From contig CAZJLP010000017.1 of the NCBI GenBank assembly GCA_964546955.1, positions 1 through 64,000 of the forward strand: a stretch of DNA of 64,000 bases, written 5' to 3'. The notes below the pieces were generated by a model, which saw nothing but the letters and a program-made list of their open reading frames with translations, did not search any database and had not been told where the DNA came from. Made by a program: the position numbers and the translations under genes. Positions within the stretch are counted from its first letter, which is position 1; each line of letters starts with the position of its first letter. Source of the DNA: CAZJLP01 sp964546955. Lineage in GTDB: Bacteria > Verrucomicrobiota > Verrucomicrobiia > Opitutales > Opitutaceae. Positions 29,604 to 38,413 of this stretch are shown here, in pieces.

Positions 29604-30551
29604 ATGAAGCCGATTGCTTTTCGTTGTTGGGCCGCCCTGGTGGGCGTCGTAATGGTTTGCGGGCTTTCAGCGGGCGCCGCGCCTAAAGTCGGCGTGCTGC
29701 TGAAGGGAAAGACCGCCTTCTGGAATGCCGCGGAAAAAGGAGCGGTCCAGGCTGGCGAAAAACTGGGCGCGGAAGTGCTGATCAAAGCTCCCCCGTCCGA
29801 AACAGACGTCGCGCTGCAGATTCAACTTTTCAACGCCCTCGTCAGTCAAGGCTGCGAGGCGATTGTCCTCGCGCCTTGTCAAAAGGACGCCTTGAAGGAA
29901 CCGACGGAAGCCGCGGCGAAAAAAGGAATCAAGATCGTGGTGATCGACTCCGCTTTGGCTGGGAACGCCTCGCAAGTCTTCGTGGGCACCAATCAGCGTG
30001 CAGCGGGGGAAGCGGCCGGACGCATCATCGCGGGTCTCGTGACGTCCGACGACGTGGTAACGATTTTCAAACACAATCAATCGAGCGGAGCCACCGAGCA
30101 GCGCGAGGCGGGGGCGCTGGAGAAATTTCGTGACGTTCATCCGAAAGCGGTCGTGCACGGCGACATCTATGCCGCGAACGAAAAGGGCGTCGAAGACGAG
30201 CGGGCCGCACTCGTAATGACGAAGTATCCGAAAACAAAAGCGGTCCTCGCCAGCAGCACGCAGGGCACGATGGCCATGGTGAAGGTGCTCGAGGCCAGAA
30301 AACCCGTGGGCGCGACTAAACTCGTCGGCTTCGGCTTCAATCTTAACCAGAAAGTCGCAGCTTCCATCGACGCGGGCGTGATGGAAGCCTGGATTGCCCA
30401 ACAGCCCGGCGAAGTGGCCTACAAAGGCGTCGAGTGCGCGCTCGCTTTGTTGAAGGGTCAAGCCGTGCCGGCAATTGTGCACACCGACTTCGCCATCATC
30501 ACGAAGGCGAATCTCAAAGAACCGAAGATTCAGGCCCTCCTAATCGATTGA
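29604..30551 (+). CDS. Periplasmic sugar-type substrate-binding protein (ribose-binding family), orphan
   Basis: 315 residues. Signal peptide 1-26 (ALVGVVMVCGLSAGAA), then a two-lobe periplasmic-binding fold: VGVLLKGKTAFWNAAEKGA, CEAIVLAPCQKDAL, IVVIDSALAGNAS, VGTNQRAAGEAAGRII and IAQQPGEVAYKGVECA. Family members bind ribose, galactose, AI-2 or other sugars. No permease or ATPase gene adjoins it, so it may serve a transporter elsewhere or a sensor. The second ATG (29604) is used because it begins the signal peptide. Confidence 0.9.
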   Translation: MKPIAFRCWAALVGVVMVCGLSAGAAPKVGVLLKGKTAFWNAAEKGAVQAGEKLGAEVLIKAPPSETDVALQIQLFNALVSQGCEAIVLAPCQKDALKEPTEAAAKKGIKIVVIDSALAGNASQVFVGTNQRAAGEAAGRIIAGLVTSDDVVTIFKHNQSSGATEQREAGALEKFRDVHPKAVVHGDIYAANEKGVEDERAALVMTKYPKTKAVLASSTQGTMAMVKVLEARKPVGATKLVGFGFNLNQKVAASIDAGVMEAWIAQQPGEVAYKGVECALALLKGQAVPAIVHTDFAIITKANLKEPKIQALLID

Positions 30552-30666
30552 GGTAGCTTACGATCCGTTTGCGCCGCACTGATCGCGCAGACACGACGAG
30601 AATTCTCGCGGCAGGACTCGCGTCTGCGGGCCTGCCAACTGCGTTTCGTGATCCGCTGGCCGCTCC

Positions 30667-32247
30667 TCACCAAACCAACAATCCGGCTGCGAAAGTCAGT
30701 CCGGCGCCGACGCTGCAGAAGATGATTTTGTCGCCGGAATTAAAGATCCCCTCCTCGGCGGCCCAACCCAGAGCCATCGAAACGCTGGCGGCTGACGTAT
30801 TGCCGTACTTGCCAATGGTCACCACGAAACGTTCGTAGGGAATTCCCACGCGCTTGCTCACCGCCCGAAGGATGCGTTCGTTCGCCTGATGCGGAACGAT
30901 CCAGGCAATGTCTTCCGCGGTCAACCGGTGGCGGGCCATCGTGGCCTCGATCTGGTCGGCAAACGCGATAACCGCGTGCTTGAACACTGCGGCGCCATTC
31001 ATTTGGAGGAAGAAATCGTCGCGATCATGGCCTTCCGGATGAGGGAAGGGCCGGGAAGCGCCGCCACCCGGCCGCTGAATAGCCTCGAATTGATCGGCGT
31101 CGCCGGAAAGCGTCAATTTCCCGAGGCGATGACCGCCCTCGGCATCGGTCAAAATCGCGGCCCCGGCGCCGTCGCCAAAAAGAAAGGCGGTCGCGTGATC
31201 CTTCGGATTCGTGATGCGAGAAAGTAGTTCCGCGGTCACTACGACCAGCTTGTGTGCCGTTCCCGATCGGATGAAAGCCCGCCCTACTTCCAAAGCATAG
31301 AGCCACCCGGCGCAGGCCGCGTTCAGGTCGAACGCTAGCGCCCGCGGCACTCCGAGCTGCTTGGCCAGCGCACTGGCCATCGCCGGCACGGGCTGGTCGG
31401 GAATCAGGGTAGCCATGATGACCCCATCGATCTCCTTGAGATCGATCTTCGCCTGTGAAAGCGCGTGCTGCACCGCGGTCACGGCCAGGCTGGTCGCGGT
31501 TTCGCCGTCTCCCGCGTATCGTCGTTCGCGGATGCCCGTGAGCTTTAACACTTCCTCCTCTGTCATGTGAGGAAAGTGCTTCAAAATTTCATTGTTCGAG
31601 CGAATTCCGCGAGGGAAGGCGTATCCCACGCCGGCGATGCACACGGTCTCGGCCGCGTGCAGTTCGGGTCCGCGGCCGCCAGGCGCCGTCGAAATTCGCG
31701 GCGCAGCCGGCTGGCTCTGGAGCCGCTGAAGATATTTGGCGACATCATCCCCGGAAACACGTCCTCCCGGGCCGGTCGCTTCGATGTTCGTGATCGCGGT
31801 CGGGTCAAGGCCCGCGTCGATTGCCAGCTTGCTCGCGCGAGGCGTCCATTGGGGCCCCGCCGCACCTGCCGATTTGGCGGGAGTCGCTGCCACCGCTTTA
31901 ACGACGGAACCGTGTCCATTGCCGGAGATTGCGGCCGCTACAGACTTCACGGCGGCCGGTTTCGCGGCTTCGCGGCTCTGCAGATGACGGAGCGATTGGT
32001 CAGCGGTCTCAATCTTGAGAAAAGGCGCGCCTGAGGGAAGGATATCACCCGCCCGTCCAACGACTTCGCGAACCGTACCATCGCAAGGCGATTCGAACTC
32101 GAAGACGGATTTATCGCTCTCCAATTCCGCGATTTTCTGCCCCTTCGAGACGGCCGCACCGGGCGTCACAACGAGATCAATGACAGTGAGTTCGTTGACG
32201 GTCGCTCCCATGGAGGGAACTGGCACATCGATGAGAAACGTTTCCAT
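30667..32247 (-). CDS. Lipoyl domain - E3-binding domain - 3-oxoacyl-ACP synthase III (FabH) fusion
   Basis: 526 residues with three parts. (1) A lipoyl/biotinyl domain at 1-80, with the lipoylation motif ESDKS (Lys46). (2) After an Ala/Lys/Pro-rich linker, a peripheral subunit-binding domain at about 135-172 (TPRASKLAIDAGLDPTAIT, TGPGGRVSGDDVAKYL), as in E2 subunits of 2-oxoacid dehydrogenases. (3) Instead of the E2 acyltransferase core, a complete KAS III at about 200-526 with Cys312 (NAACAGW), His453 (PHQANER) and Asn483 (GNTSAAS). KAS III starts fatty acid synthesis from acyl-CoA. The fusion suggests the primer arrives as an acyl group on the lipoyl arm, for example from a branched-chain 2-oxoacid dehydrogenase; that is inference. 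The start METFLIDVPVPSMG at 32247 is the natural E2 start. Confidence 0.93.
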   Translation of the reverse strand: METFLIDVPVPSMGATVNELTVIDLVVTPGAAVSKGQKIAELESDKSVFEFESPCDGTVREVVGRAGDILPSGAPFLKIETADQSLRHLQSREAAKPAAVKSVAAAISGNGHGSVVKAVAATPAKSAGAAGPQWTPRASKLAIDAGLDPTAITNIEATGPGGRVSGDDVAKYLQRLQSQPAAPRISTAPGGRGPELHAAETVCIAGVGYAFPRGIRSNNEILKHFPHMTEEEVLKLTGIRERRYAGDGETATSLAVTAVQHALSQAKIDLKEIDGVIMATLIPDQPVPAMASALAKQLGVPRALAFDLNAACAGWLYALEVGRAFIRSGTAHKLVVVTAELLSRITNPKDHATAFLFGDGAGAAILTDAEGGHRLGKLTLSGDADQFEAIQRPGGGASRPFPHPEGHDRDDFFLQMNGAAVFKHAVIAFADQIEATMARHRLTAEDIAWIVPHQANERILRAVSKRVGIPYERFVVTIGKYGNTSAASVSMALGWAAEEGIFNSGDKIIFCSVGAGLTFAAGLLVW

Positions 32248-32669
32248 TCCGGTTAAGAGTACGCGCAGCTTTAGCGATGGGGGTGGCGGGGTCAACCAAA
32301 GTGAACGGGCTGGCTCGAACCGGAGGGCCCCGGCAACCCGTCCCTGACAGGGTCGACAGTATTCTTTCCTCACGCAACGAGCTCCTGTGCTAACCCTGAG
32401 GGAGTGGCGGAATCGTTGAAAACTGAGGGGCAGAAGGTTTGGAAGGGCGAGGCCTCCCCCTCGACAGGCTCGGGGCCTTGAGCGAAGTCGAAACAGCGGA
32501 CTTCCCGTCGTGAGCGCCAACGTAGCTGCTAACACTTATGCAGCGCTAGTCGGCGTCAAACGATCGAGAACGAATAACTCCCTGTAACGCCTGCCACTTT
32601 CTTTCCTAAGAACGGGTAGACGACGGCGCACAAACGGGAGCGCGCCGGTTCGTCCAACCTCAACTGTCC
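32248..32669. other. Gene-free spacer between the divergent fusion gene and secreted-protein gene
   Basis: About 420 bases with no supported gene. The middle holds a repeat (32441-32570). The two flanks should contain the promoters of the divergent genes, but no clear -35/-10 pair was recognised. Confidence 0.6.
32441..32570 (+). repeat. Family A repeat remnant with a nested palindromic element (family C)
   Basis: The outer sequence matches the left half of the element at 38853: gggcgaggcctc, then cccgtcgtgagcg and cagcgctagtcggcgtcaaa. Between them, at about 32459-32495, sits an inverted copy of the palindromic unit tcgacaggctc...gagcttgtcga found at 33759 and 38982. No right end is present. 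Confidence 0.5.
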
Positions 32670-33590
32670 ATGAAACCCTTCATGATCATGAATCGTCATT
32701 TCGTTCGCGGCGTCATCGCCGCCTTGGCTTCAACAACCCTTGCCGGCCTGTCTCTCCTCGCGGCGCCGAGCCTCGACGTTCGTAAACCGCCGGTCCTTTC
32801 CGGCCCCAACCCGAACACGGGACCCGCGGCGCTCGACCCCATCGCTCAACGTGGTCAATGGGTCATTCCCGCGGCCGGCGGAGCCGCTCGGGTCTACAGC
32901 CATGAATTCCACGACAACGTGAACGGCCAGGGGGGCGGAGTCGCCTCGTGGCGCGCCATCTACGGCCGCACCGCGTCGATTGTCTACGCGGCGGGACCGG
33001 GCACCGCGATCATCGGCTTCAGCGTGAGCGCCACGATCAATAACGATACCACGACGGGCGCGGGCGGATGGCAGCCGGGGCGCAACTCCCACCGCGAGCA
33101 AAGCTACGCCTCGTTTTCCTATCGCGGCATCCTCTATCGGCCCGTTCTGGCCGCGGAGTTCGCGGTAGCCAACCCGCTCCTGTTTCCAGCCGGTCCGGTC
33201 GCGGGAACTCCGTACACCCCGTCGCCGGGACCGCGGATTATTGCGGCGAACAACGATCTTCGGGCGTGGTATTGTTTCAACAATGTCGCGCCGTGGGGCA
33301 ACTATTACGTGCCGACGTGGGAGTTCCCCACGATCAATCCGGGCGCTTCCGCCACCCGGATCCTCACCTTTCGCGTACTGGATGGGGGGCTCGTTCCGGC
33401 CGATCCACGCTACGCCGCCATCGTCAACTCGCTCGGCACCGGGCGCGATCTCTTCTCCAATCGCACGACCTCCCTGAAGATCAGCAATTGGGTCGAGGGC
33501 CTGACGATCGATACGGGCGCCCCGTACTTTCAGGCCGGGCAGGGCAGCGATGTGTCGGTATTCCACTTGATCCCGAGCACGGCTCCGTGA
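32670..33590 (+). CDS. Secreted protein of unknown function
   Basis: 306 residues. Signal peptide about 1-31 (VIAALASTTLAGLSLLAA), then a Gly/Pro/Asn-rich, probably beta-rich domain with SWRAIYGRTASIVYAAGPG, REQSYASFSYRGILYRP, WYCFNNVAPWGNYYVP and a C-terminal FQAGQGSDVSVFHLIP. No domain was recognised and there is no PEP-CTERM tag or other anchor. The next start (MNRHFVRG) is also plausible. It has its own terminator. Confidence 0.8.
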   Translation: MKPFMIMNRHFVRGVIAALASTTLAGLSLLAAPSLDVRKPPVLSGPNPNTGPAALDPIAQRGQWVIPAAGGAARVYSHEFHDNVNGQGGGVASWRAIYGRTASIVYAAGPGTAIIGFSVSATINNDTTTGAGGWQPGRNSHREQSYASFSYRGILYRPVLAAEFAVANPLLFPAGPVAGTPYTPSPGPRIIAANNDLRAWYCFNNVAPWGNYYVPTWEFPTINPGASATRILTFRVLDGGLVPADPRYAAIVNSLGTGRDLFSNRTTSLKISNWVEGLTIDTGAPYFQAGQGSDVSVFHLIPSTAP

Positions 33591-33617
33591 TCGGCGGTCT
33601 GTGTTGTGTGGTTGTGA

Positions 33618-33647
33618 CACCCCGCGCCTTCAACGGCGCGGGGTTTT
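33618..33647 (+). terminator. Rho-independent terminator after the secreted-protein gene
   Basis: accccgcgcc (33618-33627) pairs perfectly with ggcgcggggt (33634-33643) around ttcaac, followed by four more T. Confidence 0.93.
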
Positions 33648-33734
33648 TAGTGCGTTGTGGAGGTCGAGCGCAATCTCGTGGGAACGCCTTCAAGAGAATC
33701 GGATGAGCAAACGCGCTCGGAGATCGCGTTCCAC

Positions 33735-33805
33735 CTTGACGACGGCTCGGCCGCCGTTTCGACAGGCTAAAGGTCCCGAGCTTGTCGAGGGAGAGGCGCC
33801 CTACC
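33735..33805. repeat. Right-end fragment of a family A element including the family C palindrome
   Basis: cgtttcgacaggctaaaggt and gagcttgtcgagggagaggc, ending ccctacc, match 38978-39031 almost base for base. The left half is missing. The palindrome arms are tcgacaggct and agcttgtcga. Confidence 0.6.
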
Positions 33806-33829
33806 CCTTCGAGTTTAGCTACGCTATAT

Positions 33830-34633
33830 TTATCTGCCCTCGTTCCGGACCGCACGCCAGATCGCGAGGCACTGCTCCATCAAGGCCGGCATTTCGGCGA
33901 GCGGGACCATGTTGGGACCGTCGCTGATCGCTTCGTCCGGTTTCGGGTGCGTCTCGATAAAAAGTCCCTGGGCGCCCGCCGCCAGCGCGGCTTTCGCCAG
34001 AGGCGGCACGAACTCGCGCTGCCCACTGCTCTTGCCCCCTCCCGCCCCCGGAAGCTGAACGCTGTGGGTCGCGTCGAACACCGTGGGAAATTTATTGGCG
34101 CGCATGATCGAGAAAGAACGCATGTCGACCACAAGGTTCTGATACCCGAACGTGGTGCCGCGTTCGGTCTGCCACACCTCGGTCGCTCGCCCTTCGCGCA
34201 GTTTGCCCACGACGTGGACCATTTCCTGCGGAGAAAGGAACTGGCCCTTCTTCACGTTGACGACCTTACCACTGGCGGCGGCGGCAAGCAGCAGATCGGT
34301 CTGTCGGCAGAGAAACGCGGGTATTTGGAGAATGTCGCACACCGCGGCCACCGCGGGAATCTGCGCGGTCTCGTGGATATCGGTCAAAACCGGGAAGCCA
34401 TACTCCCTGCGGATCATTGCCAAAAGCTTGAGCCCTTCATCCAAACCAGTGCCTCGCGACCCGGCGAGCGACGTGCGGTTTGCTTTGTCAAACGAACCCT
34501 TGAAGACCAACTTGAGGTCGGGCTGCGCTTTTTGGATCGCCAGGAGCGCCTCCGCGACGGTGCGGCAAATGCGTTCGCTCTCGAGCGAACACGGTCCCGC
34601 GATCAAAAGGAGTTTGGCCGGGTCGAAGATCAT
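33830..34633 (-). CDS. kdsA: 3-deoxy-8-phosphooctulonate synthase
   Basis: 267 residues. IAGPCSLESE, KGSFDKANRTS, GTGLDEGLKLL, DIHETAQ, FLCRQTDLL, NVKKGQF and TERGTTFGYQNLVVDMRS are all diagnostic. It condenses PEP with arabinose 5-phosphate to KDO-8-phosphate, so the cell makes LPS inner core. The Cys in AGPC (residue 15) marks the metal-dependent subclass; metal-independent enzymes carry Asn there. It lies 24 bases downstream of pyrG, a common pairing. Confidence 0.97.
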   Translation of the reverse strand: MIFDPAKLLLIAGPCSLESERICRTVAEALLAIQKAQPDLKLVFKGSFDKANRTSLAGSRGTGLDEGLKLLAMIRREYGFPVLTDIHETAQIPAVAAVCDILQIPAFLCRQTDLLLAAAASGKVVNVKKGQFLSPQEMVHVVGKLREGRATEVWQTERGTTFGYQNLVVDMRSFSIMRANKFPTVFDATHSVQLPGAGGGKSSGQREFVPPLAKAALAAGAQGLFIETHPKPDEAISDGPNMVPLAEMPALMEQCLAIWRAVRNEGR

Positions 34634-34657
34634 CGTCGGGCGGTAAAGGCGGCGGTG

Positions 34658-36292
34658 CTAACCCTTCTTCGACTTGCGGTTGGCGAAGGCCTTTTTTCCG
34701 CCTCGCTTCACTTTGATCGCCGCGCCGATAAAAGCGGCGAACAGAGGATGAGGCTGATTGGGCTTCGATTGAAATTCCGGGTGAAACTGGACCGCCAGAA
34801 ACCACGGATGGTTTTTCAGTTCGACGATCTCCACTAAATTGCGGCGCGGGTTGATTCCGCTCACCATCATCCCGCCGCGCTGAAGCTGGCCGACATAGGC
34901 GTTATTCACTTCGTAGCGATGCCGGTGGCGTTCGCGGATGCTTGCCTTGCCATAGGCCCTGGCGGCCAGCGAACCGCTGGTCAGCGCGCATTCGTAGCTG
35001 CCCAGGCGCATCGTGGCGCCCTTATCGATGATTTTTTTCTGCTCCTCCATCATGTTGATCACCGGATGCGGGGCGTTCGGGTCGAACTCCGTGCTGTTTG
35101 CGCCTCCGAGTTTCAGTACGTTTCGGGCGTATTCGATCACCGCGATCTGCAGGCCCAGACAGAGGCCGTAATACGGGATTTTCTTTTCGCGCGCGTAACG
35201 TGCCGCCGCGATCTTGCCTTCCGTTCCCCGGTCGCCAAAGCCTCCCGGCACCAGGATGCCGTCGAGTCGTTTGAGCGCGGCGAGACCGTTTTTCTTTTCC
35301 AAATCCTCCGCATCGATCCGCACGATGTTGACCTTGCAGTTATTCGCGATGCCGGCGTGCGTCACGGACTCGTAGACGGATTTGTAGGCGTCCTGGAGCT
35401 CGATGTATTTCCCGACCACGCCAATCGTGACCTCATGCGCGGGATTGCGCACCCGCCGCACGATCTCTTCCCAAATATTCCGCTGCGGATGCGGGTTTTT
35501 CAGCCCGAACAAGTCGACCACCAAATCGTCCATGCCTTCCTTCTGCAGCGCCAGCGGCAGCTCGTAGATCGATTCCACGTCGCGACATTCGATCACGGCT
35601 TTGACCGGCACGTTGCAGAACATGGACATCTTGTCGCGCAGCCCGTGGTCGAGCGCATGATCGCAACGGCAAACCAGGATATGCGGCTGGATGCCGATTT
35701 CGCGCAGCTTCGCCACCGATTGCTGGGTCGGCTTGCTCTTCAATTCGCCCGCCGCTTTCAGGTAGGGAACCAGCGTGACGTGGATAAAAATCACATCGCG
35801 CTGCCCCACTTCCAAGGCGAACTGGCGCATCGCCTCCAGAAAAGGCAGTCCTTCGATGTCACCGGTCGTCCCGCCGATTTCCGTGATCAGAATATCGACG
35901 TCCTTCCCGCCCTGATAAATGCGCTCCTTGATCTCGTTCGTGACGTGGGGAATGACCTGCACCGTCTTCCCCAGAAACGCGCCACGGCGCTCTTTCTGGA
36001 TGACGTTTTCGTAAACCTGGCCCGAGGTGAGGTTGTTCAACCGGGACAACTTGCCGCTCGTGAAACGCTCATAGTGGCCGAGATCGAGATCGGTCTCGGC
36101 GCCATCCTCGAGCACGTACACCTCGCCATGCTGGAAAGGGCTCATGGTGCCGGGGTCGACATTCAGGTAGGGGTCAAACTTCTGGATCCGAACCGTGAGG
36201 CCGCGCATCTCGAGGAGCGCTCCCAGGGCGGCGGCCGTCAGGCCCTTGCCCAGCGAAGACACGACTCCGCCCGTCACGAAAATATACTTCAT
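34658..36292 (-). CDS. pyrG: CTP synthase
   Basis: 544 residues, the usual length. The synthetase domain opens MKYIFVTGGVVSSLGKGLTA and has KFDPYLNVDPGTMSPFQHGE. The class I glutaminase domain (about 290-540) carries the nucleophile in YGLCLGLQIAVIEYAR and ends with AVQFHPEFQSKP. It makes CTP from UTP. The start at 36292 is the family start; the 33 upstream residues of the longer frame are dropped. The C-terminal tail is Lys-rich. Confidence 0.98.
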   Translation of the reverse strand: MKYIFVTGGVVSSLGKGLTAAALGALLEMRGLTVRIQKFDPYLNVDPGTMSPFQHGEVYVLEDGAETDLDLGHYERFTSGKLSRLNNLTSGQVYENVIQKERRGAFLGKTVQVIPHVTNEIKERIYQGGKDVDILITEIGGTTGDIEGLPFLEAMRQFALEVGQRDVIFIHVTLVPYLKAAGELKSKPTQQSVAKLREIGIQPHILVCRCDHALDHGLRDKMSMFCNVPVKAVIECRDVESIYELPLALQKEGMDDLVVDLFGLKNPHPQRNIWEEIVRRVRNPAHEVTIGVVGKYIELQDAYKSVYESVTHAGIANNCKVNIVRIDAEDLEKKNGLAALKRLDGILVPGGFGDRGTEGKIAAARYAREKKIPYYGLCLGLQIAVIEYARNVLKLGGANSTEFDPNAPHPVINMMEEQKKIIDKGATMRLGSYECALTSGSLAARAYGKASIRERHRHRYEVNNAYVGQLQRGGMMVSGINPRRNLVEIVELKNHPWFLAVQFHPEFQSKPNQPHPLFAAFIGAAIKVKRGGKKAFANRKSKKG

Positions 36293-36397
36293 CGGCAACG
36301 GGTATGAAGCGTTGCAAAAACGTGACAAGAAAAAGCCTGACGGCCCTCGGAAAATCTGCGCCGCGCCCGCCCGATCGCAGATGAAAGGCAATCCCCG

Positions 36398-36580
36398 TCA
36401 GGCCAAGTACCAAAAAGCCAGCCCCCCGGCCACGACCAGCAGGGTGGCCAGAACCGCCAGGATGAACATCCATTTGCACACTTTGAGGAAAAACCAAAGA
36501 AAGACGCAGCCCGTGATGACCAGGGAGCTGATGACGAGCCAACGGGGGTACGCCGCGGCCTGGTTGGCAAACAGATCCAT
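36398..36580 (-). CDS. Small hydrophobic membrane protein
   Basis: 60 residues with two adjacent membrane segments (WLVISSLVITGCVFLWFFL and MFILAVLATLLVVAGGLAFW). GGAGGG lies upstream of a double ATG (36583 and 36580); the second has the better 7-base spacing. Function unknown. It lies 105 bases upstream of pyrG on the same strand and is divergent from the next gene. Confidence 0.6.
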   Translation of the reverse strand: MDLFANQAAAYPRWLVISSLVITGCVFLWFFLKVCKWMFILAVLATLLVVAGGLAFWYLA

Positions 36581-36673
36581 CATCTGCCCTCCCGACAGCG
36601 CCTTGCGGGAATCGGTTCGGAAAATTCCCCGCTTGCGCCAGCCCGGGCGGAGGCGGCAGCATTTCCCTCTTTG

Positions 36674-37057
36674 ATGAATTCCAAGCCCCAGATCCTTGTT
36701 TGGATCACCTGTGACGGCGTCCACATCGATCCCAGCTCAGGGAAGCACACGATCCTGGGTGTTTTCTCGAACATCCGTGCGCGGCAGTTCCCGGTCGTGC
36801 ATCCGTTCATGATCTGGTTTCTCACCATCAGCGACGTGGCCCCCGGTGAACACAAGATCCGAATCTCCCTGGGACTGGATGCGACCAATCCCTCGCCGTT
36901 GATCGACCGCACCTTCGAATCTCAAAGCCCGCTGCAACGCATCAACCTGATCAACGAAATCAGGAACCTGAATTTCTCCGCCCCGGGCGACTACTCGATC
37001 GTCATTGAAATCGACGACGAACCCCTGCTCGCAACGAGCTTGACGGTGTCGAACTAA
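36674..37057 (+). CDS. DUF6941-like protein
   Basis: 127 residues with no signal peptide. It starts SKPQILVWITCDGVHID, then SGKHTILGVFSNIRARQFP and GDYSIVIEIDDEPLLATSL. The layout of a strand, a GKHTILGVF turn and a C-terminal immunoglobulin-like sandwich resembles DUF6941 proteins, whose function is unknown. The family call is from memory of the pattern, so moderate. Confidence 0.75.
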   Translation: MNSKPQILVWITCDGVHIDPSSGKHTILGVFSNIRARQFPVVHPFMIWFLTISDVAPGEHKIRISLGLDATNPSPLIDRTFESQSPLQRINLINEIRNLNFSAPGDYSIVIEIDDEPLLATSLTVSN

Positions 37058-37117
37058 CCAGCCGCCTTTGGCCCGCTTGCAAATTAAATGGCCAAATGAG
37101 CACTGAGCACTCTTTCC

Positions 37118-38044
37118 ATGTCCTATCCAAAATCCGCTAAACCCGCCCTTGTTGTGGGGTCCGTCGCGATCGATCGCGTGGCGACTCCGTTTGCGCAAAG
37201 CGATCATATCCTGGGCGGGGCCGCGAGCTACGCTTCAATTGCGTCGAGCTATTTCGCCCCGACGCGGCTCGTGGCCGCAGTGGGCGCCGATTTCCCGAAG
37301 TCTTTTCTGACTCGCTTCAAGAAGCACGGCATCGACACCAACGGCCTGCAGGTCGACCCGAACGGCAAAACGTTTTTTTGGTCGGGCAAATACCACGAGA
37401 ACTTCGCCGGACGTGAAACGCTGGAGATCCAGCTCAACGTTTTCGAAAAATTTTCACCCACCCTGCCTGAGGCGTACCGAGAAAGCCCCTACGTAATGCT
37501 CGGAGCGATTCAGCCGGGACTGCAGCATCATGTGGTGGACCAGCTGAAAAATAAAAAGGTGTTCATCCTGGCGGACACCTTTGATTTGTGGATCAAGACG
37601 ACCCGCGAAGACCTCGACCGTCTTTTGCCCCGGGTGGACCTCCTCGTGATCAACGAGGACGAGTCGCTGCTGATGACCGGCGAACGGAACCTCATCTTGG
37701 CCGGCAAGAAACTGCGCAAGATGGGCCCCCGGATCGTGGTTCTCAAGAAAGGCGAACATGGCTCGCTGCTTTTCCACCCAGACGGTTTTTTTGCGATTCC
37801 CGCCTATCCTGTCTCCAAGTTTGTGGATCCCACCGGCGCGGGGGACAGCTATGCGGGCGCCCTCATCGGCTATCTGGCGTCGGTCAACCGCACCGATTTT
37901 CCCGCCCTCAAGAAGGCCGTCGCTTACGCGACTGCCTGCGCCAGCCTCACCGTCGAGAGCTTCAGCGTAAACCGCCTCTCGGGCGGCGGAAAACGGACGA
38001 TCGATAACCGCCTGAAGGAGCTTGAGCGGATGACCCGGTTCTAA
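37118..38044 (+). CDS. PfkB-family carbohydrate/nucleoside kinase
   Basis: 308 residues. LGGAASYASIASSYF near the N-terminus and the anion-hole/catalytic motif DPTGAGDSYAGALIGYL near residue 235 (catalytic Asp in GAGD) define the family. DLLVINEDESLLMTGE and IVVLKKGEHGSLLF lie between. Substrate unknown; the closest impression is sugar-kinase-like members of unknown specificity. It follows the DUF6941-like gene by 60 bases. Confidence 0.92.
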   Translation: MSYPKSAKPALVVGSVAIDRVATPFAQSDHILGGAASYASIASSYFAPTRLVAAVGADFPKSFLTRFKKHGIDTNGLQVDPNGKTFFWSGKYHENFAGRETLEIQLNVFEKFSPTLPEAYRESPYVMLGAIQPGLQHHVVDQLKNKKVFILADTFDLWIKTTREDLDRLLPRVDLLVINEDESLLMTGERNLILAGKKLRKMGPRIVVLKKGEHGSLLFHPDGFFAIPAYPVSKFVDPTGAGDSYAGALIGYLASVNRTDFPALKKAVAYATACASLTVESFSVNRLSGGGKRTIDNRLKELERMTRF

Positions 38045-38413
38045 CGAGGCGTTTCGCGCCACGTCAGCACGCTGGATCGTTTTTCTCCCTCGGCTTTAGG
38101 GAGCCCCTAAACGTGGCAAACTCAAAGCAAAGAGTGGAGCCCGCCGTCCCGGCGGGCTATTAGTCGTCGGCGGGCCTAGGAACGTCGCACCCGAAGCAAT
38201 CCCGCAGGCGCGGAACTCCGCCCCGAGTCGCAACTCACCTCGTTTTCAGCGCTCCCGAAGGGTGTCGCGTTTAACTTGGAGTCTCATCCGAGCCGCGGCC
38301 CCCCAAGCCACACTTCGGCGGGCTGGCGCACCTTCCAGGAAAATTTCCGGAAACACAGCCGCTGTTTCTCGGATACTCTCCTTCGGACCCTTTTCCTGCC
38401 AGCTCATCGCGCC
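38045..38413. other. Gene-free spacer holding a family B repeat
   Basis: About 370 bases between the PfkB and hypothetical genes. No gene was supported. The family B copy occupies 38134-38220 and its hairpin could terminate transcription from the kinase gene. Confidence 0.6.
38134..38220 (-). repeat. Family B repeat, inverted copy
   Basis: It starts gtggagcccgccgtcccggc and ends caggcgcggaactccg. Its reverse complement matches 41578-41669 at both ends. agcccgccgtcccggcgggct forms a hairpin near 38138-38158. Confidence 0.65.

Noticed and set aside
34919..36307. Open frame of 462 codons opposite pyrG
   Set aside because: It is the antisense of a clear CTP synthase and has no domain-like sequence; high GC makes such shadows long.
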